DNA from: Pardosa pseudoannulata
Lineage: Eukaryota > Arthropoda > Arachnida > Araneae > Lycosidae
DNA length: 64,000 bases
Reading direction: 5' to 3'
Assembly: GCA_032207245.1 (NCBI GenBank)
Contig: CM063506.1
Location: forward strand, 16,268,475 to 16,332,474
Shown here: positions 1-12,666 of the stretch, in pieces
Position numbering within the stretch: position 1 is the first letter of the stretch
How the letters are laid out: each line of letters begins with the position of its first letter
The notes under the pieces: generated by a model
Told to the model about the DNA's origin: nothing
Seen by the model: the letters and a program-made list of their open reading frames with translations, nothing else
Database searches by the model: none
Made by a program: the position numbers and the translations under genes

Positions 1-514
1 TTTTCAAGTCGATAGCAGCTGTGATAAGTCAAGTAATTTCTGAGTATTATCTCTTTCTAGACGCCTGCCAATAATGCCAGATTAGTTGCAACTATTTTTA
101 AGTAGTATTTGATAACTATATTTAAGTAGTTTTAAGTAGACTGATGATTGATTTCAATTAATTATATATGAATTTCCCATTGAGGTGATTTGAAATGAAG
201 TACATCTCGTAGCATTAAATCGTATAGGGAGAAATACATTTGGAACTTTACTTAATTTAAACATAAGGGCGAATTAAAAATGTAAAATTTTTGCAGCTGG
301 AAAATTAGTAGAAAATTTTATAATGTATCCTCTCTTTTAACAGAGAAATTATCATTCACTCTATCCTAAACATTCCATCATATGAGAATTTCAACACTGT
401 TCTATATAATTTCAAACTAAATTATGAATCAAGGCAGTTTTACTTCTATATTTCGTCTCTCTCTCCCTGTGTCAAGCACAAATACATGTGTCTTTATGCT
501 TTCTTCTATGATGA
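1..514. other. AT-rich non-coding stretch
   Basis: No open frame with recognisable protein similarity. A short motif resembling TTTAAGTAGT recurs near 100-140. Nothing else is visible. Confidence 0.6.
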
Positions 515-540
515 GTGACTCGGCAAGGTGGTCAACATAA

Positions 541-760
541 GTCGGGGGCCAAGACCCAAGGGGCAGGCCCGCGCAGTGAATCCGAAAGGGAACCCATCCT
601 CACACTCATTTTCATTCAAAAGGAGGGGGACCACGTCCCCCTCCTTTCTAAGTCGAGACCAAGACCCAAAGGGCTGGCCCTCGCAGCTAACTCAAGGGGA
701 CCCTCCCATCTTGGGGACCACATTCTCTCCTGGCACTCAAGATCCCCCCCCTTTTTAGGC
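541..760. repeat. GC-rich direct duplication with central hairpin
   Basis: Two related blocks start at 541 and 652, 111 bp apart, and share the core CCAAGACCCAA-GGGC-GGCCC. Between them, 619-647 forms a perfect 13-bp stem (AAAGGAGGGGGAC) with a 3-nt loop. The block is far more GC-rich than its surroundings. Short open frames cross it but resemble nothing I know, so I treat it as a repeat fragment of unknown class. Confidence 0.6.
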
Positions 761-775
761 CTTTTAGGTTAGGGC

Positions 776-2340
776 TTTTCTAGCTCCTGGAGCCTAGCGA
801 AGCTTCATTGAGCCTTTTTCGAACAAGCCGAGACACGTGGGTTTCGCAGGGTGGGCCAAAGTTCCGTCGCAATGACTCTTGAGTGATGGTCCCAAGGTCC
901 AGGGTTAAGATTGTCGCCTCTCAAAATGTCCTGTTCTTCTGTTCGGCTCCCTTCAGTTTACAGTCTTCTTTGGTGCAACGAGCAAATTTCCCTCTCTCTT
1001 ACTTTTTTTCTGTTTCGGCTCGCATGGTTCGCTCCACTCTCACTAATTCCGGCGTCAGGAGGTCCGCAAAGCATCCAGTATGTATACCAAATTAACTCCT
1101 CAGTAGTGCTCGTCTCTGCTTTCGCTAGCAGATTGTGCCTGCGGCGTGACACGCGCGATCTAGGTACTTCGAAGGGCTTAGTGTAATTTCGGGTAGCCCA
1201 ATACTCACGATCTGCCCATCGCCTCTGGGATATGCCTGGAGGGCCTCACGGCCATATGGGCCCAGTTTGGCGCCTGATTGAGTGTCTGTATGTTTTGATT
1301 CGAGATGGTCTAATGGCCAGATTGAGAGTTTGGAAATGATTTCCTATTTTTCTACAAATCTTCGAACTTCCGTCTAAAAATTACTTCAAATGTTTGATTA
1401 TTGTACTAATGACTTATTGTGTTGAATCTTGAACATCAAGCATGTATAATTGTCATTGTTAGACATTCGAAACTCTTGTAGCGTTATCGAAACCGTACTC
1501 AAATAAAGCGCGAGTTGTTAGTTTCATTACCTCTAGTGTCTGCGTTAAATTTTTAATTATTAAAGGAACAAAAAAGCAATTAAATCTTAATTAAAATCTT
1601 ATTTCAGAGAGGGAAATTTAAGTACAACTTTTCAAATAAAGCTTGCCCACTGATTCCGCTTACCGACTTCCGTCAGTTATCCCTCGATTCTTCTCTTATT
1701 TAGTTTCGAACAGCAGTGGGATACATAGGTCCCCGTAACTTAGAGAGGTGTGGAACCCCACCTTACCCCAAATAAACGACATATAAACACTAGTTAAGCA
1801 CTATTCCGGTTACATGCACATAATTAGATTAGGTAACTGATATCCTGATACAATATTTCTATTGTTATTATTGTGGATTGTTTACCAATAGACTACTGGA
1901 AAAACTAATTCCAAATTGCTAAACTAAATTAGTTCTAAACCTGTCACGTGTTCACGTAAAAACTTTTGTAAAATAGCCCATAGTATCAAGAAAACAAACA
2001 TTATATGAGCAAATAATTATTCTTTATATGTTAACATGATACTAAAATATTCCTTCTATTTAAGTAGATTCAGTATGAATTGTATGTCCTTGAAGCTCTG
2101 CCAATTTAGGTATCTATAAAAAGGTCAAACTGCTTCTTCGTTTAGGAATATAGCTGGAATATTCCAGATTGCTATCCTTGAAGTAGTACCGATCCTAGAA
2201 CGTCGGTCACCCAAATGCAAATTAAAATTGGCAACGCTTTTTTACAAACTTTATACTTGGTTAAAAATCGGTTGATAAGTATTTCGTCGCCCTTAATTTT
2301 AGCTGCTCTATCTTGCTCCATCCCCCCGCTAGGATGAACC
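776..2340. other. Non-coding stretch, first half GC-balanced
   Basis: Bases 780-1310 are near 50% GC and look like an old interspersed repeat, but no TIR, LTR end or tRNA-like box is clear. From about 1330 on it is AT-rich with no recognisable gene. The sequence near 1089 resembles the 3' part of the SINE at 63057-63318 over only about 14 bases. Confidence 0.4.
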
Positions 2341-2344
2341 GTAC

Positions 2345-3078
2345 TGGGAAGACTCCCTTTGTCCAGAACTAACGACTTAAATCAGCTGATTTGAAGCCTC
2401 CTGTTCCTACCGGCTACAATAACACGGCGACAGAGTGTCTGATATGTTGACAGTTCAGTTGAATAGGCGTCACACCCCTGATCGGTTGCGGTAATGACCA
2501 TCGGAGGATTGCCTGGAGAAGCCTCAATCGGGACAGCCAACGAATGAGAATTCAGCTAAAAAAACTAGCTGTAAGCTTAACTGGAGTTCTCAGGTAACTG
2601 GAATCGGTTGGCGGGACGGTAACTGACATCCAGGTATAAAAAGCCTAGAATTTTTCAACTCGGATCTTTTCGAGATTTTTTTATGGAGGTGCTTTGACCT
2701 CGTGGAGTCTTTCGCTCTTTTTGACCGGTGCCAACTTTTTAGAGATTGCTTTCAGGAGACTCGTAAAGTCCGCTCATATAAGGAACGGGAGTGTCTCGGA
2801 TACCGAACGGGGGATAGATTGGGTTTGCATTGCACCCTGGAAGAGCCTCCCCGACTTGTGAGTTTATTTAATCTTTTTTTTTCGACTGTGATCGGCTTGG
2901 TAATTCTGTGCTAGCAAATTCTACATTTCGACTTGTTTTGGGAGAATTAGAATTCCTTTGTACATACTGTACATACCCCGTTTTTACTTCAGAAAAAATA
3001 AGAGTGATTTTCCAGTTCTATTGTGACTGTGATCCTTCTTCACGCTACTTCTCACTCAAGAACATTGAAGTCGTCACA
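2345..3078 (+). mobile_element. Solo LTR, family A, plus strand
   Basis: This block begins TGGGAAGACTCCC and ends GAAGTCGTCACA, so it has TG...CA ends. It aligns along its whole length with the reverse complement of 35283-36018, which defines both termini. A TATAAAAAG box lies near 2636. The flanking bases are gtac (2341-2344) and atac (3079-3082), a 4-bp target duplication with one mismatch. No internal retroelement genes adjoin it, so it is a solo LTR left by recombination. The size and 4-bp TSD fit Ty3/Gypsy-like elements, but the class is inferred. The open frames crossing it are not genes. Confidence 0.85.
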
Positions 3079-3082
3079 ATAC

Positions 3083-3893
3083 ATAAAAAACCTATAAAAA
3101 ATGGATTAGAAAGATACACAAAATCTGGATTAGATTTGTTTCACCTGCACTCTCCTGGAATCGAATTCGTAACCATCCACTCAGAAGAGCATAACTGTGC
3201 AACGGGTGTTTGTACGTTCCTCATATTTCGCAGAAATATATTAAAATCGTCTACGAAGTTTTAAGCTTTTATTCTGATGGTCTTTATGGTTCTCATTAAA
3301 TGCTACATATGAGACTATTAAAACTCATATAAAAATTTTATATTAAAAGTCAGATTTGAAATATGCCATTTTCTAGAGTGAAAAAAGTTCTTACGGAGTT
3401 CCCATTTCGGACACCTAGCTAGACACATAAATTAGGGTTCCAGTCTGGAAAACGTCGAATCCTTTTTCTGTTCCGTATGGATAGAATTACGGAAACAAAA
3501 GAGCTAAGGGCAGACAGTAGCGTGACGCACACTGCAGCAGCTGCTTTCGTTCAGAAGAATTATATATTTATAACGATTTGGTGGCCACCATTGGTAGCGT
3601 GTAATACAAGGTCGCACAAAACACACGTCCGAGCTTAATTAATTTTTAATGCATTTGGTATTTCGCCGTCCATCTGAAGAATGATGTTTCATCAAGGAAA
3701 CACAAAATATTCCTCCAAGGCTGGCGGAAGAACTGGCTTTTTTATGTGTTTTCTAAATCAAGATCATTCATTCCTATTTTTAGTTTTGTTGCTCGAGATT
3801 TAATTACTGAAGTATTTAAAACGGGATGTTTTTATATCAAGATTTCTATTTATAAAAATGCTATTACGCCATTGAAAACTTTCTAAGGCGCCA
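3083..3893. other. AT-rich non-coding stretch
   Basis: No coding or repeat signature recognised. Confidence 0.5.
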
Positions 3894-3897
3894 TTAA

Positions 3898-4827
3898 GGT
3901 ATCCGTCTACGTTGATAATGTCATTCTTTGCCAAAAATCATATTTTTTTTTTATTTCTCTGTTGTAAAATTTCAACTTTTAGGCTTCTAAATCTGTTTTT
4001 GTTTTGTCTCTACGGCATAATTAAGAAAAGTTACAGCTGTTTAAACATCAGTGATAACTGTTAAAACAAAACTGCAGTAGTGACTTCGGAACCGGAAGTT
4101 ATAAATTTAAAGCCTTAAAGAGCATTTTTTGGATAAAACTTTTTAAATTTTCATGAAGATTAGTTTAAACATTTTTCTAGTATTTTTAATAATTAACAAC
4201 TTGGCAATTAGAAAGTTTTGAAGCAAGAAAGTGTGGAGAATTTTAAACATGTATATTAATTTTTGAATAATTAAATTTGCTTTCATAAACTTCAAATGCG
4301 TTTTTCTCGGAACGGTATTTTTAATAAAATGTTGAAACTTAAAATGTGATTTCTCAAAAAGTTATTAAATATTTTGTTGAAAAGTATTATGAATGCTTTT
4401 GATAGTATTTACTAGTGAATAACCTAAAAAATTAAATTTGGATAATTTTTAATGATGTTCGAAAAAAATGATGTAATGAAAATTCGTTAAAAATTCAATG
4501 TGTATGATTTTGAAGGACCAAAATTTTTTACCAAATGTAAATTAATCAAAGATTTTAGGTGATTCATTAGTCCAGTGTATAAGAAATGTGTTGCATCAAA
4601 AAGTATTAAAATAATTTAATTTATTAAAAAATTAGGCCTTTTGAAAAAACACGATTTTTTTTACTAAATTTTCTTCATTTATTAGAAATTTTATAAAAAC
4701 TTCTCCAGAAATAATTTTTTTAAGTGGAATTATCTATGATAATATAAAAAATAAATCTAAATATGTAAAAATATGAACTAGTTTCTATGTTTAAAGAAAA
4801 AAGGTTCTCCGAACGTAGACGGATACC
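3898..4827. mobile_element. MITE with 16-bp TIR and TTAA flanks
   Basis: The ends are perfect inverted repeats: GGTATCCGTCTACGTT at 3898 and its reverse complement ending at 4827. Both are bordered by TTAA (3894-3897 and 4828-4831). The interior is about 70-75% AT with no transposase frame, so the element is non-autonomous. TTAA duplication is the hallmark of piggyBac-type integration. The TIR lacks the usual CCC start, so superfamily assignment is tentative. Confidence 0.75.
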
Positions 4828-4831
4828 TTAA

Positions 4832-6215
4832 AGGGATGGTGGATGTTACTAAGCATTTTTTGTAAATTATTTCGGTAGATCATGAAACTTTGTTCGCACA
4901 AACACTGAAGTATAACTAAATTAATTCCCTTTTTAATCTGACAATTTTCAAAATAAAATTTTTTGAATTTAAAAAAAAGAAGAAATAAATAAACAAAAAA
5001 TAAAGTCTTCTAGTTTTTTTAATTTGGCATAGATTCCTATTACAGTTTTAACAAACATTCCTAATAAACATTAAAATCCAATTTTGTATCCCTTTTAATT
5101 TCAGTTTCATTTCGAAATATTATAACTTTTTCTTTTAAAAAACCAACATATAAACCATACACTTTTCTTATTACCACTTCCCGGTTTTTCCCGAGCTGAA
5201 TTCGGGCAGGCGAAATGTACCATCCTAGCCCATCCCGAGTGTAGCTCGAAAACTGTGAAATTTTATACTGTGCAATCAGTCTTTCCCGAATTATCTCACA
5301 TGTGCTCTTTTGAATGCTTTTGTTTACTTTTCTGTCTACTAGATTATTTGATGCTCAAAGAGAGACAGAAGAGTGAAGAAGGTAAGGAGAGAAACATGGT
5401 TCTACTGTCGATATTGCGATGTTGAACTCGTGCAATAGCTGTTTCCAATTGTATCATACATGATCAAATTTTGATTAATAATTTCATAATCATTTATGTA
5501 AATGCAAAGGATATAAATAAAATTTAATTCAAGATAAAAGCTAGGTATTCTAAGCTTTATATTTATAGTTAGTGTGAATTGACTCCAAAGTCTAATGATT
5601 TCTGACGCACAGAAAGCCAACTATACAGGTAAATTACTCATTTATTTAAATTGATTTTTTTACATTAATTTTTAGGAAATTTTGTATGCGAATGATGCTA
5701 TTATGTTTAAAAAGCTATGCATGTATGAAAATAAGCATAAAAAATTGACATTTTTTGACCCATAATCCCGAAATAAAATGACACCTAAAAGGGGTTAATT
5801 ATCTATTCATTCAATTGATAAAATAATACCAGTCTAAATGTAAATGTAATAAAAGGATTTAACATTAGAATATAATATATAATAGCGAGAAAAAATTTTT
5901 TCTTACTGAACACTTTGACTTTTAAAACTACACTTTATTTTTAGTTTTTATAATGATTGATAGATTTTTGCGATTCATTGAGAAAAAAGAAAGAAAATAG
6001 AAAACCAAAGTAAATACTCCAAACTGATGAACTGAAAAAATAGTCAAGCTTTTGTAAATATGCCTCCTCTTTATCTAATTTTTTTAATTCCTTCAGGAAA
6101 TGGTTTATTGGACTTCTGTTGTTATAGAGACAGTGATATAAGCCAGAAGGAAGGCATATAAAAACTTTTGTGTAATACGTGTATAAGAAAGGGAAATTGC
6201 CTTTTAAAGTGCTAA
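4832..6215. other. AT-rich non-coding stretch
   Basis: No gene recognised. AAAAGGGGTTAA near 5787 resembles one end of the CCCC-type TTAA elements seen elsewhere in the window, but no partner end was found. Confidence 0.45.
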
Positions 6216-6222
6216 AATCCTG

Positions 6223-6692
6223 TTTTCATCTGGGTAAAGTTTTGCCAACATTATGGTTTCGATTGGAATTTGAGAAGGATCAGATCCTAAAGTCAACTAC
6301 TATGGCAAATAATTCCATTAAAAAAGAGGTAGCCTTCTGAAGTAAGCGATACAAAACTAATGATCATTCTGAAAATTTTTGATAAACTGTTTTATGAAAT
6401 GAAATTTTGACAACTCTTCCCACATTTGGAAATACCATCTCTGGAATATTGCAGACAGTAACATGATCATCACTTAAACAAATTAGGGCTCTGTCAAACT
6501 GCTATTTTGAAAAAAATATATATAAATAAGGTAGTTTACTTTTTTATTGCAACTTTTCTTTTCATCTGGGTAAAGTTTTGCGAACATTATGGTTTCGATT
6601 GGAATTTGAGAAGGATCAGATTCTAAAGTCAACTACTATGGCAAATAATTCCAGTAAAAAAAAACTTCTGAAGTAGGCGATACAAAAGTACT
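6223..6692. repeat. Direct duplication, about 135 bp at 336-bp spacing
   Basis: Units at 6223-6361 and 6559-6692 both begin TTTTCATCTGGGTAAAG and are nearly identical for over 100 bases. The second has a short deletion near its end. The spacer holds a fragment related to the Tc1-like element at 18665-19698. Confidence 0.85.
6489..6556 (-). mobile_element. End fragment of a Tc1-like element
   Basis: The string CAAACTGCTATTTTGAAAA followed by a GTAGTTTACTTTT block is a diverged reverse complement of the terminal 60 bp of the element at 18665-19698. The outermost bases are degenerate and no second end was located. Confidence 0.5.
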
Positions 6693-7121
6693 GATTAGTT
6701 ATTCAGAAAAATCGCAGTAAATGGAAAAATACTTTGTTTTTATGAACGAACCTTTTTTTATTTTACACTTTAATATACACTGTACGATTATTTAACAAAA
6801 AAAACCCCAATATTTTAAAGAAATAAAAAAATAAACGATTTTTTAAAATGAAAGTCCGATAATCTGTCAGCACACATTTCTTCATCACTTTCTTTGTCAC
6901 TACGGCTCCTTTTATCAATTTTGTATTCAACAGTAAAAAACCAAGTTTCAAATTGACAAAATACTACTTGTACGTTCTGGAGCTAAGAATTCGATTGAAG
7001 ACGAAATAACGCAACAAAAGACCGAGTAACTCGACAATCATAACTTGTGGAAAGAAAAAATGTAAAGCGTTGCATAGCAACGCAAACAACACGCATATAA
7101 TGTCACACATACATATAATTA

Positions 7122-7182
7122 TACGTATTTAGTAGATTTGTGGTGGTGTGCGGGTATCCACTACAAATCTACTCAATACGTA
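7122..7182. repeat. Long hairpin, 25-nt arms
   Basis: Arms 7122-7146 and 7158-7182 are inverted copies with 23 of 25 positions matching, separated by an 11-nt loop. There is no AT-only simple repeat in the arms. It may be a short foldback element or TIR pair with little internal sequence. Confidence 0.8.
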
Positions 7183-7189
7183 TTTTTAC

Positions 7190-9121
7190 TTGATCTGCGC
7201 TCCTGTGACAGACTGCAAAAAACGCCAAAAATACGTTGCCCGCACGCGATGTTAAGAACCACTGAAATACAGGAATCCAATATGGCCAGTACTAACCCCG
7301 TTTAGAAAAACTTTGCTGGTGAAGTATCTCTGCTCTCTGTTCGATTTTGGAGCCTCTACGGCAAGAGAATCAAACTCGCGTCCTACGGTCCACAACGGAT
7401 ATTTTTGCTTCCTACACAACATTACGGTATGTAGCAAAAATATCAATATATATTTTATGATTGAATTAAAATTTTTTTTCAATGTTGGGCTCTTTGTTTT
7501 TCCAGTTCTCTAGGCTTGTTACATTTCTCATGCACATTTGCTGATGCACTTATAGGTACAAAAGTTGTCATAGATTATGAGGGAAATTCACTGAGGAAGT
7601 AATAATTGAGAAAGTATGGGATAAACTGATCAGCTTTAAAAATGATTTTGAAACATTTGTAGAAACATGTTTTGAAACAGATTTTGAATCTTTAATAGAG
7701 AAGTCTTTTTTTATACTATTTTCTCGATAAAAGTCGAATCGGTTTTAATTATGTGAAGATAATGGAGATCCAGTGCCATTCTAGATTTTAAAGAAAACTT
7801 TTGAATTTTACAAATATTTGCCAGCTGGGTTTGATAAATATAGAAGGTTAGCTTACGAAATTATTTTCATGGTTGAAAGTATTTATCGGTGCGAGCAGTT
7901 TTTTACACTAATGAATGGAAATGTTTCCTATTAGATATAGAATAACTGATGTTTATAGAACATTGTAAAAAATAAGTCTAAACTGTGACGTAGGTTACAG
8001 CGCCCTCTATAGGGTATACCAGGAAATAACAGATTTCGAGGCTTGCTGTCGACCGGTATGGTCGTGTTCTGTAAAATTCCCATTCCTAACCCGTTCTCTT
8101 TGTATTTCTGTTTTGTGTGCAAATGTTGATGTTTCGGGGAAGTAAATTTTGTTGGATTAACCCTTGGCATCTTTATTTATCACAACATTAATTTTGAGAA
8201 TAAGTACGGACAATGTTTCGCGTGGTGTTGAAAGGATGGCAGTAGAGAAGGTATGCAAAGTTTCGAGAAGAAAACATTTATTTATTGTGGTGTTTTGTTC
8301 TTGCACTATTTATTTTTATTTATTTATTCATTTTTGTGCAATGTACTCTTTGAAAAAACCTACACTTCTATATAAAAATGAAGTTTTTTTTATTTCTTGC
8401 GCCTCTCCTTAACGCGTAAATTTCTTTATTTGGCCGGTATAAAAACTTTGAGGACAGTTTTTCCTCGGAGTAGTCAAAATATCTCTTATCATCATACGAG
8501 CTTGAGTATTTCTCTATTCCCGTGTGCACAACGGAGCTGTTATCAGTATTGGAATCGAAGGCGTGTTGCAACTCGATACCCTCTTCTGAGGTCCACCATC
8601 ACGTGACCGTGCGGCCTTGAAAAAGGACCCTTTTGTTGACATTCGTGACTCATCCAAGTGCTCATTAGAATAGGCGGTTTCGATGCTTTTTTTTTCTCTC
8701 TCTCTCTCGTTTTTCTCTACTGGCGCTGGAAGAAAGGAAAAAGGCACCGAATAAAAGAAATTTAAAAAAGTAAAAGATAATGAGGAAAAAAAAGAAATAT
8801 ACAATGTTCTTTGTGTGGTATAAGGTTCGGGGTGGTGCGGTTTACAGTTACTTGAGACTACAAAGTACGCGATAAATGTCTGTCATTTCCTTGTGTTTTT
8901 CGCATCAGATACCATATGTCTTTTGTTTTTCTCTTTTCTTTTTCGAGCAGTTCTCCCCCAAAGCTTCTTGCAACAGTCATTAATCACGCTTGAGAATACA
9001 GTTTTGTTGAAAAAGTGTGGGTGTGGTCTGCAATATTTTTCTAAGCTACAAGGTATGCAGAAAAGAGACCCAAATTTCATTGAGGAGCAGTGGAGTAGTT
9101 TAGATTTCTGCCTTCTATTCT
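7190..9121. other. Non-coding stretch, no gene recognised
   Basis: Mixed composition. Several frames of 60-96 codons overlap on both strands without protein similarity I can name. ATGGCAGTAGAGAAG followed by GTATGC near 8236 could be a tiny first exon with a donor site, but this is weak. Bases near 8690-8710 are a CT-rich run. Confidence 0.4.
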
Positions 9122-9278
9122 CAGTGGCGTAGAGAGTTTAACTGGTGCTCGGGGCAGGGAGCCTCTCTGTCGCCCCCTCCGCACGACGATGTATGTAATG
9201 TATGTCATTTTGTGCATGTCTGCGAGTGGCGTCAGCTGCATCATAGACCCCCATTGTGCCCCTCTCACTACGCCACTG
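9122..9278. mobile_element. Short MITE, TIR CAGTGGCGTAG
   Basis: A 157-bp block bounded by CAGTGGCGTAG and its exact reverse complement CTACGCCACTG. The interior is GC-richer than the flanks and has no gene. No clear 8-bp duplication is visible, so hAT membership is plausible but not shown. Confidence 0.7.
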
Positions 9279-10243
9279 TATGGAACTTCAATTATGTGTG
9301 GCGAGGTGTTGGTCTGATCCTCCCACGGAACTGTGCAGCAGGTAATAAAAATTCAGAGCTTAAAAACGAACAAGCATTTTATTACGGAAAAAACAGACAA
9401 CAGATCAAACTTTAACACATCTCGTTATATACACAACGCATTAGACTGCAAGAGAATAAAATTATCTTCTTCTGTCGCCGTTGCCACAACATTTATTCTA
9501 AAAAAGATAAATAAATAATTAACGAGAAAAGTTTGCTTAAAAAACTTGGAATTAGGATTAAAGTTAATCTGTGTGCATCTTTGTCGGCACCACATATGTA
9601 TTAATGTCAAATTTGGAGCTTCGCTCGACCCAGAACCAACCTCAGGCGACAAGGTCTACGACTGCTTCCGGCGGCAAATTTTTTCTCCCTAGTTTAGAGG
9701 GCAAAGACATCTGAACTAGGGCGAAAAACCCCCATAAAAGCATATTAAGTAGTAAAATAAAAGAGTAGAGAAAAATCAAATATAAAGTTGTTTAATAGCC
9801 ACGTCTTTTCAATATCGTTTTAATGGGTTAGCAATAATGATCACTGAACATTAGATGAGCAATGTTCGTTGTCGCTACCTCATTAAAATTGTGAAGTTTT
9901 GTTTTTCAATTAAGCATTTTTTCGTAAATCTGTTTTAACACTAGTGTCTTAATTCAATTGCGTTAATTTTCTAATGAACATGGTTCTTTTATAATTTGTT
10001 TTTAAATTTAATATTTAAGCTTCGGGCACATTTTGATTTTACCTACGCCAATAAAAATGAAAGAGCTAGTTATGCCCTCCATAAAAATATGACGTTATAA
10101 TAAAGATTAAATGTTCATCAATGGACAAATCTGGTTTATTTGAATCATAGGTTTTCAATGAGGGTGGTGCCGCCCCCTAGAGGGTACTGAAACCATTCAG
10201 TGAGGTGGTAGCAGGCTCAGAGGAAAATGAAGGTTTTATGGCA
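9279..10243. other. AT-rich non-coding stretch
   Basis: No gene or complete repeat recognised. A small GC-richer island near 9620-9680 is unassigned. Confidence 0.5.
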
Positions 10244-10251
10244 GTTAAAAG

Positions 10252-11030
10252 CAGGGCCGTAATGAGGGCGTGGCAAAGATGGCATTTGTCACGAACGCAT
10301 CAGTCATAGAGACGCAGCACCGTGATGAAAATGAGGTCCGAAAGAGGACGATTCACCCGGAGTAAAATTAAGGAAATGTTAACAAATAATTTTTTTATTA
10401 TAAAATCCGATTTTATTTATAAATTAAAATGTGTTTAAAAAGCTTTTTTATAAATTTTCTTATGTAAAATTCATTTATGTAAGAAATTATGTATTAGATT
10501 ATGAGATTTGATTGAGAGAGAGATAATGTATTAAATTTATTTTTTTCTTATGTAAAATTAATTTTCATTAAGTAAAATGTTTCCAATGACTAGTTATTTT
10601 AATTGTTCTTACAAAATGTTTACCAAATATGCCTTAATATAAATCCGGTCATTCGGTTTAAAATTTGAATTTATTAAATTTATTAAAAATGAATTTAAAT
10701 TCAGAAATGTGTCAATTTTTTATGAAAATTCAAAGAACAATTAAAAAAATATTCCCCTCGATTAAACTGTTCAATTCATCAGCAAAATAATACCTGAGTG
10801 TTCAAAAATATTTTTAAGTATTAATAAATGTAAAAATAAAAGAAAAAATTAAAAAGTTAATATATTAAGAGCATTTTAAGAATTAACAAAATTTTTTGTG
10901 AATTCATTTTAAATATATAATACAGCAGCAATAACAACAAAAATAAGAGTTTATATATTCTCTCATTAAATTGGTAAGGGTGCATACCAGTTTGTTTCCA
11001 CGTGCTCCAAAGGATCTAGTTACGGCTCTG
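10252..11030. mobile_element. Non-autonomous hAT-like element
   Basis: The left end is CAGGGCCGTAATGAGG and the right end, reverse complemented, is CAGAGCCGTAACTAG. The flanking octamers gttaaaag (10244-10251) and gttaaggg (11031-11038) match at 6 of 8 positions, which fits the 8-bp duplication of hAT elements. The 779-bp interior is very AT-rich and carries no transposase frame. Confidence 0.75.
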
Positions 11031-11038
11031 GTTAAGGG

Positions 11039-11542
11039 AGCGGCATAACATCTATAAAAATCCTCAATAAATAAATCGAGTAATAGGTGTATTTAAAATA
11101 ATAAATGCGACGTACCTTCAACTATAAATTTAGTGAATTCCATCATGTGCTGCCATTTGATCACTTCTGGGGTAGAGCACAGATATTTTAATAGCATTTC
11201 CTTCATCATATTTGATTGAACAAGGCCTTAATAGAGTAGCTAGTCGACTCTCTAAGAAAAGGTACATGACTGAACTTGGAAATTTACGAATGATGTTAAA
11301 AAAATGGAACATAAACAAATTATTAGACCTCCACCAGCCTCACCCATCTAGGCAGCTTTCAACCAAACTAAACTACGGTGATATCATCTGATTAAATTGT
11401 TATTTATTATTTTATACTTATTCTTAAATTTTTTCATAAATTTTTTTTTTCAACCATTTCATGGCCCCTGTAATTAAATTCTACTTTGTGATTCTTAATA
11501 GATTGAGAGGTTGATAAAATAGATATAAGTAGCATATAATAA
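11039..11542. other. AT-rich non-coding stretch
   Basis: No gene or repeat recognised. Confidence 0.5.
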
Positions 11543-11544
11543 TA

Positions 11545-12642
11545 CAGTGTACTCCGCTTCATGTCATCGCTGTTAATGTTATCAATCGCTTATTGTGGAA
11601 TACCGGTTTCAAAACTCAACTCAATTATAGATTCGTATTCCTAATGCTCAAGACTCTAATGACGTGCACACTGTTATCACAACCACATTATTTATTATTA
11701 CTGAACATTTAATATTTACATTTATACATTAATAGCGTTTTATTACTCATGATAAGGACATGGAAAAATGCTACTCTCTCTAAACCAAAACTAATACATA
11801 GCACAACTCACTTGTTGCCAAATTTAAAATTACAAATCACAAACATTAAATATTAAAGTTTACAGTGACGTCAAAGGCGTGTAATACGTTACACTTATTG
11901 TTATCGAAATCACTTGGTCCCGATTTTCTCTATTCATTTGCATGTTAAAATTATCATTTTATGGGATCGTTACATCGGTTAATGGGATCAATTTTCGAAC
12001 CTCATTTTAACTGGCAAAGGAATATTCACAATGTATTCAGAAGGAACCCAATCTTTTCTTTTCCTTCGTTGTTTGAATTTTTTAAAATTCTCCCTCTTCC
12101 ACCTATGGAAATGGAGAATGAACAAAGGAATGGGGTTTTACACGTTCCTGGAATTTCTCAGAAATACTCACACCTTGCTGGTGGTCAATGGTTGTCAGAT
12201 AAGCAGATGGCAACTCATTATTATCGGAAATGAGAAGGAGCGTATTCACATTTTATGTCTTGCTCGCTTACATGCAGCTTGTCGATATGGAATCCAGAAA
12301 GCGAAATGATTTAATCTTAAAACAAAAGATGGAAATTTTTAATCGTTATGGCAGGTTAATTATGATTACGAACAATTTAACAATGAGTTCTTAAAAAAAA
12401 TTGTAGACAGTCAACAATTGATCAATTTTTTTAATTATGCGTACAATTCTTATGTTTGAAAGGATAATATATTTAATTGCAGGATAATATAAGGTGTGTG
12501 TTTTCATTTTGTTTTGAAATGTAGTATGTGCGAATTAAAAGGGTAAATTTATATAATTTTGCATATTGTTTACTGTTATCAATCGTTTATTTTTATCAAA
12601 ATCATGGTGTCCCAAACTGATTATATTAAGCAGAGTCCACTG
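11545..12642 (+). mobile_element. Pogo/Tigger-like element, copy 1
   Basis: Ends are CAGTGTACTCCGCTTCATGT (left) and CAGTGGACTCTGCTTAATAT (right, reverse complemented), each next to a TA dinucleotide (11543-11544 and 12643-12644). It shares its ends and a central block with 61433-62215, where the order is inverted. The centre encodes the start of a pogo-type transposase at 12287-12394. At 1098 bp it is far shorter than an autonomous pogo element, so it is an internally deleted derivative. A plus-strand frame at 11961-12233 resembles a frame in copy 2 only because both cover the same repeat. Confidence 0.85.
12287..12394 (+). pseudogene. Truncated pogo transposase N-terminus
   Basis: A 35-codon frame opening MESRKRNDLILKQKMEIFNR. 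The pattern KRxxLxLxxKxEIxxR is the first part of the CENP-B/pogo-type helix-turn-helix DNA-binding domain, which binds transposon ends in full-length pogo and Tigger transposases. The frame stops after 35 residues, so the rest of that domain, the HTH-CENPB region and the DDE catalytic domain are all missing. The copy at 61702-61776 has the same start and stops even earlier. A functional product is unlikely. I chose the ATG because both copies share it. Confidence 0.8.
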
Positions 12643-12666
12643 TACTTCACTACTTGGTACAACTAA

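Noticed and set aside
11961..12309. Two frames of about 90 codons with a homologue at 61754-62083
   Set aside because: Similarity between the two loci reflects the shared transposon. The recognisable pogo coding sequence is in another frame nearby.
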